NCBI RefSeq assembly: GCF_042427615.1
Contig: NZ_JBHMEZ010000011.1
Location: 248,001 to 312,000 of the forward strand
Source: Formosa undariae
GTDB lineage: Bacteria; Bacteroidota; Bacteroidia; Flavobacteriales; Flavobacteriaceae
DNA length: 64,000 bases
Direction: 5' to 3'
Shown: in pieces, positions 61,501 through 64,000 of the stretch
Position numbering within the stretch: position 1 is the first letter of the stretch
How the letters are laid out: each line of letters starts with the position of its first letter
The notes under the pieces: model-generated
What the model was told of the DNA's origin: nothing
Databases searched by the model: none
Seen by the model: only the letters and a program-made list of their open reading frames with translations
Made by a program: the position numbers and the translations under genes

Positions 61501-63076
61501 AACACGTAATTCTACACCTTATGTAGGATTAATTTCACCACCACCGCATCACGATATTTATTCAATTGAAGATTTATCTCAATTAATTTACGATTTAAAA
61601 TCGGCTAACAGAGAAGCTAGAATAAACGTAAAATTAGTATCTGAAGTAGGAGTTGGAACAGTAGCAGCTGGTGTTGCAAAAGCAAAAGCCGATGTTATTT
61701 TAGTTTCAGGTTTCGATGGAGGAACTGGAGCATCTCCATTAACCTCTTTAAAACACTGTGGTTTACCATGGGAATTAGGAATTGCTGAAGCACAACAGAC
61801 TTTAGTAATGAACGATTTAAGAAACCGTATCGTTTTAGAATGTGATGGTCAATTAAAAACGGGTCGTGATGTTGCTGTAGCATGTTTATTAGGAGCAGAA
61901 GAATTTGGTTTCGCAACGGCGCCATTAGTAGCTTCAGGTTGTATCATGATGCGTGTATGTCACTTAAATACATGTCCTGTAGGTATCGCAACTCAAAACC
62001 CGGAATTACGAAAGAAATTTAAAGGGAAGCCAGAACACGTTGTAAACTACATGTATTTTGTAGCTCAAGAATTACGTGAAATAATGGCACAATTAGGATT
62101 TAGAACTATAAACGAAATGGTTGGACAATCTCAGAAATTAGATCGTAACCACGCTATCGAACATTATAAAGCTTCAGGAATCGACTTAACTCCAATTTTA
62201 CACAGAGTTAAAACAGAGCCTTTCGTGAAATTATATAATACAGAAAAACAAGAACACAATTTAGATGTTCATTTAGATTTCGAAATTATTAATAAAGCGC
62301 ATCCAGCGCTATTCCGTAAGGAGAAAACATATTTAGATTTTAAAATCACAAACATAGACCGTGCAGTAGGAGCTGTTATTAGTAACGAAATTTCAAAAAT
62401 TTACGGGGCTCAAGGTTTACCAGAAAACACGCTTAACTTAAACTTTACAGGTTCTGCAGGACAGAGTTTTGGAGCATTTGCTACAAAAGGTTTAACAATG
62501 ATTGTAAACGGAAACACAAACGATTATTTAGGTAAAGGATTATCTGGAGCTAAAGTAATTATCAAGGTTCCTGAAAGAGCAACTATTGTTCCTGAAGACA
62601 ACGTAATTACTGGAAACGTAACCTTATACGGAGCAACATCTGGAGAGGTTTATATAAACGGTAAGGCAGGAGAACGTTTCTGTGTAAGAAACTCAGGAGC
62701 TCAAGCTGTTGTTGAAGGTATTGGAGATCACGGTTGTGAGTACATGACAGGTGGTGTTGCAGTAGTACTTGGTGAAGTTGGAAGAAACTTTGGAGCAGGT
62801 ATGAGTGGTGGAATTGCTTTTATTTTAGATAGTAAAGGTACATTTACTAATAACTGTAATTCTGAAGCCCTTAACTTAGATCCTGTGGTTTTAGAAGAAG
62901 ATATTACGCTATTAAAAACGTTAATCACAAATCATTATAACGCAACTTTAAGTCCGCAAGCACAACGTATTTTAGAACAATGGGAACAATATTTGCCTAA
63001 GTTTATCAAGGTTTTACCAGAAGAATATAAGCAGGCTTTAATTAAATTAGAACAAGAAAACCTTGTAACGCAATAG
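58565..63076 (+). CDS. gltB: Glutamate synthase (GOGAT), large subunit
   Basis: A 1503-residue iron-sulphur flavoprotein that makes glutamate from glutamine and 2-oxoglutarate. The N-terminal glutaminase has its nucleophile at Cys19 in DNCGAGFIC; the first 18 residues are removed to free it. Then come the central domain, the FMN-binding synthase domain (about 800-1190) and the C-terminal GxGxG beta-helix. The 3Fe-4S cysteines are Cys1126, Cys1132 and Cys1137 in CIMMRVCHLNTCPVG. An ATG two codons downstream (58571) is an alternative start. It is followed at 5 bp by gltD. Confidence 0.97.
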   Translation: MIMLKKQGLYLPEFEHDNCGAGFICSLTGSRSNDIIHKALEILVKLEHRGAVSSDGKTGDGAGILIDIPHDFFVKYCDFELPSRGEYAVSNMFLPKKENQRDFCIDTFEKCIAEQGLKLIGWRNAPVNNNVIGKIAAASEPFIKQVFVGKNKPEQTDFEFNLKLFSARKIAEHAVYNSKLSESSYFYFPSLSTKTIIYKGLLVPEDIKEYYLDLLNPLLDAKLALVHQRFSTNTFPTWDLAQPFRYMCHNGEINTLRGNVSRMFSREEIMESEWFGDDIKRVIPTILKGKSDSASMDMVVELLLMTGRSLPEVMMMLVPEAWEKNNTMSDAKKAFYEFNSCLMEPWDGPASIPFTDGSYIGAVLDRNGLRPSRYTVTKDDFVIMSSETGVVDIEPENIKFHGRLEPGKMFLVNMDEGRIINDEEIKEKIATQHPYRKWLDKNLIHLKDIPYSSDPVTHEEEDLVVRQSVFGYTQEDLNTIIKPMAQGGKEPIGSMGSDTPIAILSERPQLIYNYFKQLFAQVTNPPLDGIREELITDISLTLGSDTNIFEINEYHCRKLKIQNPVISKQDLDKIKHHDKSPDYQVTSISILYDVSKGVNGLENRLEEIVNTAEKSIDSGTNIIILSDRNVSKVKAPIPALLACSYVNHALYKRGKRSQISLIIESAEPREVHHFALLFGYGASAINPYMVNEIVEQQLVAQDLTGLDFEQAIANYNIAVGKGILKVMNKIGISTLNSYRGSQLFECIGINTKVVEKYFPTTATRIQGIGLNEIEKEISLRHECAYKVREVDANLDLEIGGQYRWRRNGEKHLFNPLTVAKLQESVRTNKKSTYQEYAELVNNQSKDLMTIRGLFEFTNYDPISIEEVEPWTEIVKRFKTGAMSYGSISKEAHENLAIAMNRIGGKSNSGEGGEDQERFYKDPDGDWKNSAIKQVASGRFGVTSNYLTSAKEIQIKMAQGAKPGEGGQLPGPKVNPSIAKTRNSTPYVGLISPPPHHDIYSIEDLSQLIYDLKSANREARINVKLVSEVGVGTVAAGVAKAKADVILVSGFDGGTGASPLTSLKHCGLPWELGIAEAQQTLVMNDLRNRIVLECDGQLKTGRDVAVACLLGAEEFGFATAPLVASGCIMMRVCHLNTCPVGIATQNPELRKKFKGKPEHVVNYMYFVAQELREIMAQLGFRTINEMVGQSQKLDRNHAIEHYKASGIDLTPILHRVKTEPFVKLYNTEKQEHNLDVHLDFEIINKAHPALFRKEKTYLDFKITNIDRAVGAVISNEISKIYGAQGLPENTLNLNFTGSAGQSFGAFATKGLTMIVNGNTNDYLGKGLSGAKVIIKVPERATIVPEDNVITGNVTLYGATSGEVYINGKAGERFCVRNSGAQAVVEGIGDHGCEYMTGGVAVVLGEVGRNFGAGMSGGIAFILDSKGTFTNNCNSEALNLDPVVLEEDITLLKTLITNHYNATLSPQAQRILEQWEQYLPKFIKVLPEEYKQALIKLEQENLVTQ

Positions 63077-63081
63077 ATATT

Positions 63082-64000
63082 ATGGGAAAAATAACAGGAT
63101 TTTTAGAATATAAACGTGAAGTTGAAGGGTACGAACCGGTAGAAGATCGTATTAAGGACTATAATGAATTTACAATTCCTTTATCTGAGCCTCATATGAA
63201 GGATCAAGGTGCGCGTTGTATGGATTGCGGAATTCCATTTTGTCATAGTGGTTGCCCACTTGGTAATTTAATTCCAGATTTTAACGATAAAGTATATAAA
63301 GGAAGGTGGAAAGAAGCTGCGGCAATCTTACACTCTACAAATAATTTTCCAGAGTTTACAGGTAGGTTATGTCCTGCACCATGCGAAGAAGCTTGTGTGT
63401 TAGGTATTAACGAAGACCCTGTAACTATTGAGAATATTGAAAAACAAATAGTTGAAACAGCCTTTAAAGAAGGTTGGGTTGTTGCACATCCTCCAAAAAA
63501 TCGTACCGGTAAAAAGGTCGCTGTTGTTGGTGGTGGACCATCAGGTTTAGCTGCTGCACAACAATTAAATCGTGCTGGACATTTAGTAACGCTTTTTGAA
63601 AGAGACGATAAAGTTGGTGGTTTATTAAGATATGGAATTCCAGATTTTAAATTAGAAAAACAAATCATCGACCGTCGTGTAAAAGTTATGGAAGAAGAAG
63701 GAATTACGTTTAAAACCAATGCTCATGTTGGTGAAAATGTAGATTCTGAGCAGCTTAAGCAAGACTTTGATGCCGTCGTATTATGTGGTGGAGCAACGGT
63801 AAGACGTGGTATGCCAATTCCAGGAGCAGAATTAAACGGTGTTGTTCAGGCTATGGATTTCTTAAAGCAAAACAACAAACGTGTAAGTGGAACTCAGACA
63901 TTCGAAAACGAGATAAAAGCTACAGGTAAAAACGTCATTGTTATTGGTGGTGGAGATACGGGATCGGATTGTATTGGGACGTCTAATCGTCATGGAGCAA
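63082..64000 (+). CDS. gltD: Glutamate synthase, small subunit (partial, runs off the window)
   Basis: The NADPH-oxidising subunit that feeds electrons to GltB. The first 306 residues are present and open to the window edge. Two low-potential 4Fe-4S cluster motifs (Cys46, Cys49, Cys54, Cys58; Cys97, Cys101, Cys105), the FAD motif VVGGGPSGLAAAQQL (149-163) and the start of the NADPH motif VIVIGGGDTGSD are in place. It starts 5 bp after the gltB stop, so the two form an operon. Confidence 0.96.
   Translation, partial: MGKITGFLEYKREVEGYEPVEDRIKDYNEFTIPLSEPHMKDQGARCMDCGIPFCHSGCPLGNLIPDFNDKVYKGRWKEAAAILHSTNNFPEFTGRLCPAPCEEACVLGINEDPVTIENIEKQIVETAFKEGWVVAHPPKNRTGKKVAVVGGGPSGLAAAQQLNRAGHLVTLFERDDKVGGLLRYGIPDFKLEKQIIDRRVKVMEEEGITFKTNAHVGENVDSEQLKQDFDAVVLCGGATVRRGMPIPGAELNGVVQAMDFLKQNNKRVSGTQTFENEIKATGKNVIVIGGGDTGSDCIGTSNRHGA

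Noticed and set aside
63243..63719. Minus-strand open frame of 158 codons
   Set aside because: It is opposite gltD, whose cysteine and FAD motifs are unmistakable.

Overview
The window reads as chromosomal DNA of a marine-type member of the Flavobacteriaceae (phylum Bacteroidota). Reasons: low GC and A/T-rich gaps; a 287-residue Bacteroidota-type primary sigma factor; promoters of the form TTTG-N18/19-TANNTTTG in place of the E. coli type; almost no Shine-Dalgarno sequences; and families typical of the group (GLPGLI protein with a TonB-dependent receptor, DUF5686 protein, a FolK-deoxynucleoside kinase fusion, a 2TM-DHFR fusion, YwqK/TonB-C protein). Nearly everything is core housekeeping. I see no prophage, insertion sequence, CRISPR array, secretion-type defence locus or rRNA operon.

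Layout. 1-5.0 kb: an envelope protein, a small membrane protein, then the protein-quality trio tig, clpP, clpX. 5.1-11.4 kb: a GH3-family protein, a DUF2797 protein, rpsU, rpoD, a queuosine-precursor transporter, the folK-dNK fusion and a TrmH-type methyltransferase. 11.5-14.6 kb: mutS, tRNA-Gly and a tandem duplicated tRNA-Leu with its terminator. 15-23 kb: a Tat-exported sugar isomerase-like protein, a patatin/outer-membrane-barrel protein, a class A PBP, an aldo-keto reductase, a GNAT protein and a decayed gene. 23-31 kb: a repetitive LEA-like lipoprotein, waaA, a DegT aminotransferase with galE, lspA, fabD, an acetyltransferase and a FAD dehydrogenase. 31-38 kb: membrane-anchored DHFR, a glycogen-binding-like domain protein, thyA, a CNT nucleoside transporter, a DUF151 nuclease and etfAB. 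38.7-51.7 kb: pdhB, a DUF5686 protein, ppa plus hppA (soluble and membrane pyrophosphatases side by side), an App1-like phosphatase, a second deoxynucleoside kinase and the GLPGLI/TonB receptor pair. 51.8-53.9 kb: tRNA-Tyr, a frameshifted lipoprotein gene and metK behind a SAM-II riboswitch. 54-64 kb: a nitrogen-assimilation block (porin-amt-PII-amt on the minus strand, gltB and partial gltD on the plus strand).

How the genes fit together. The nitrogen block covers uptake of ammonium (two Amt channels and possibly a dedicated porin), sensing (PII) and assimilation (GOGAT). A scattered folate/thymidylate/deoxynucleotide set (folK-dNK, DHFR, thyA, CNT transporter, second dNK) covers dTMP synthesis and nucleoside salvage. 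Tig, ClpP and ClpX form a protein folding and degradation unit.

The most interesting non-routine signals are the SAM-II riboswitch placed directly behind the metK promoter; a perfect palindromic operator-like site before etfB; a 130-bp nested inverted-repeat element downstream of etfA; the 2TM-DHFR and FolK-dNK fusions; a lipoprotein gene broken in an A7 tract right after its start codon (possible phase variation); a pseudogene with two compensating one-base indels; and repeated TAAGTATAC sites upstream of gltB. I did not find a wholly new multi-gene system.
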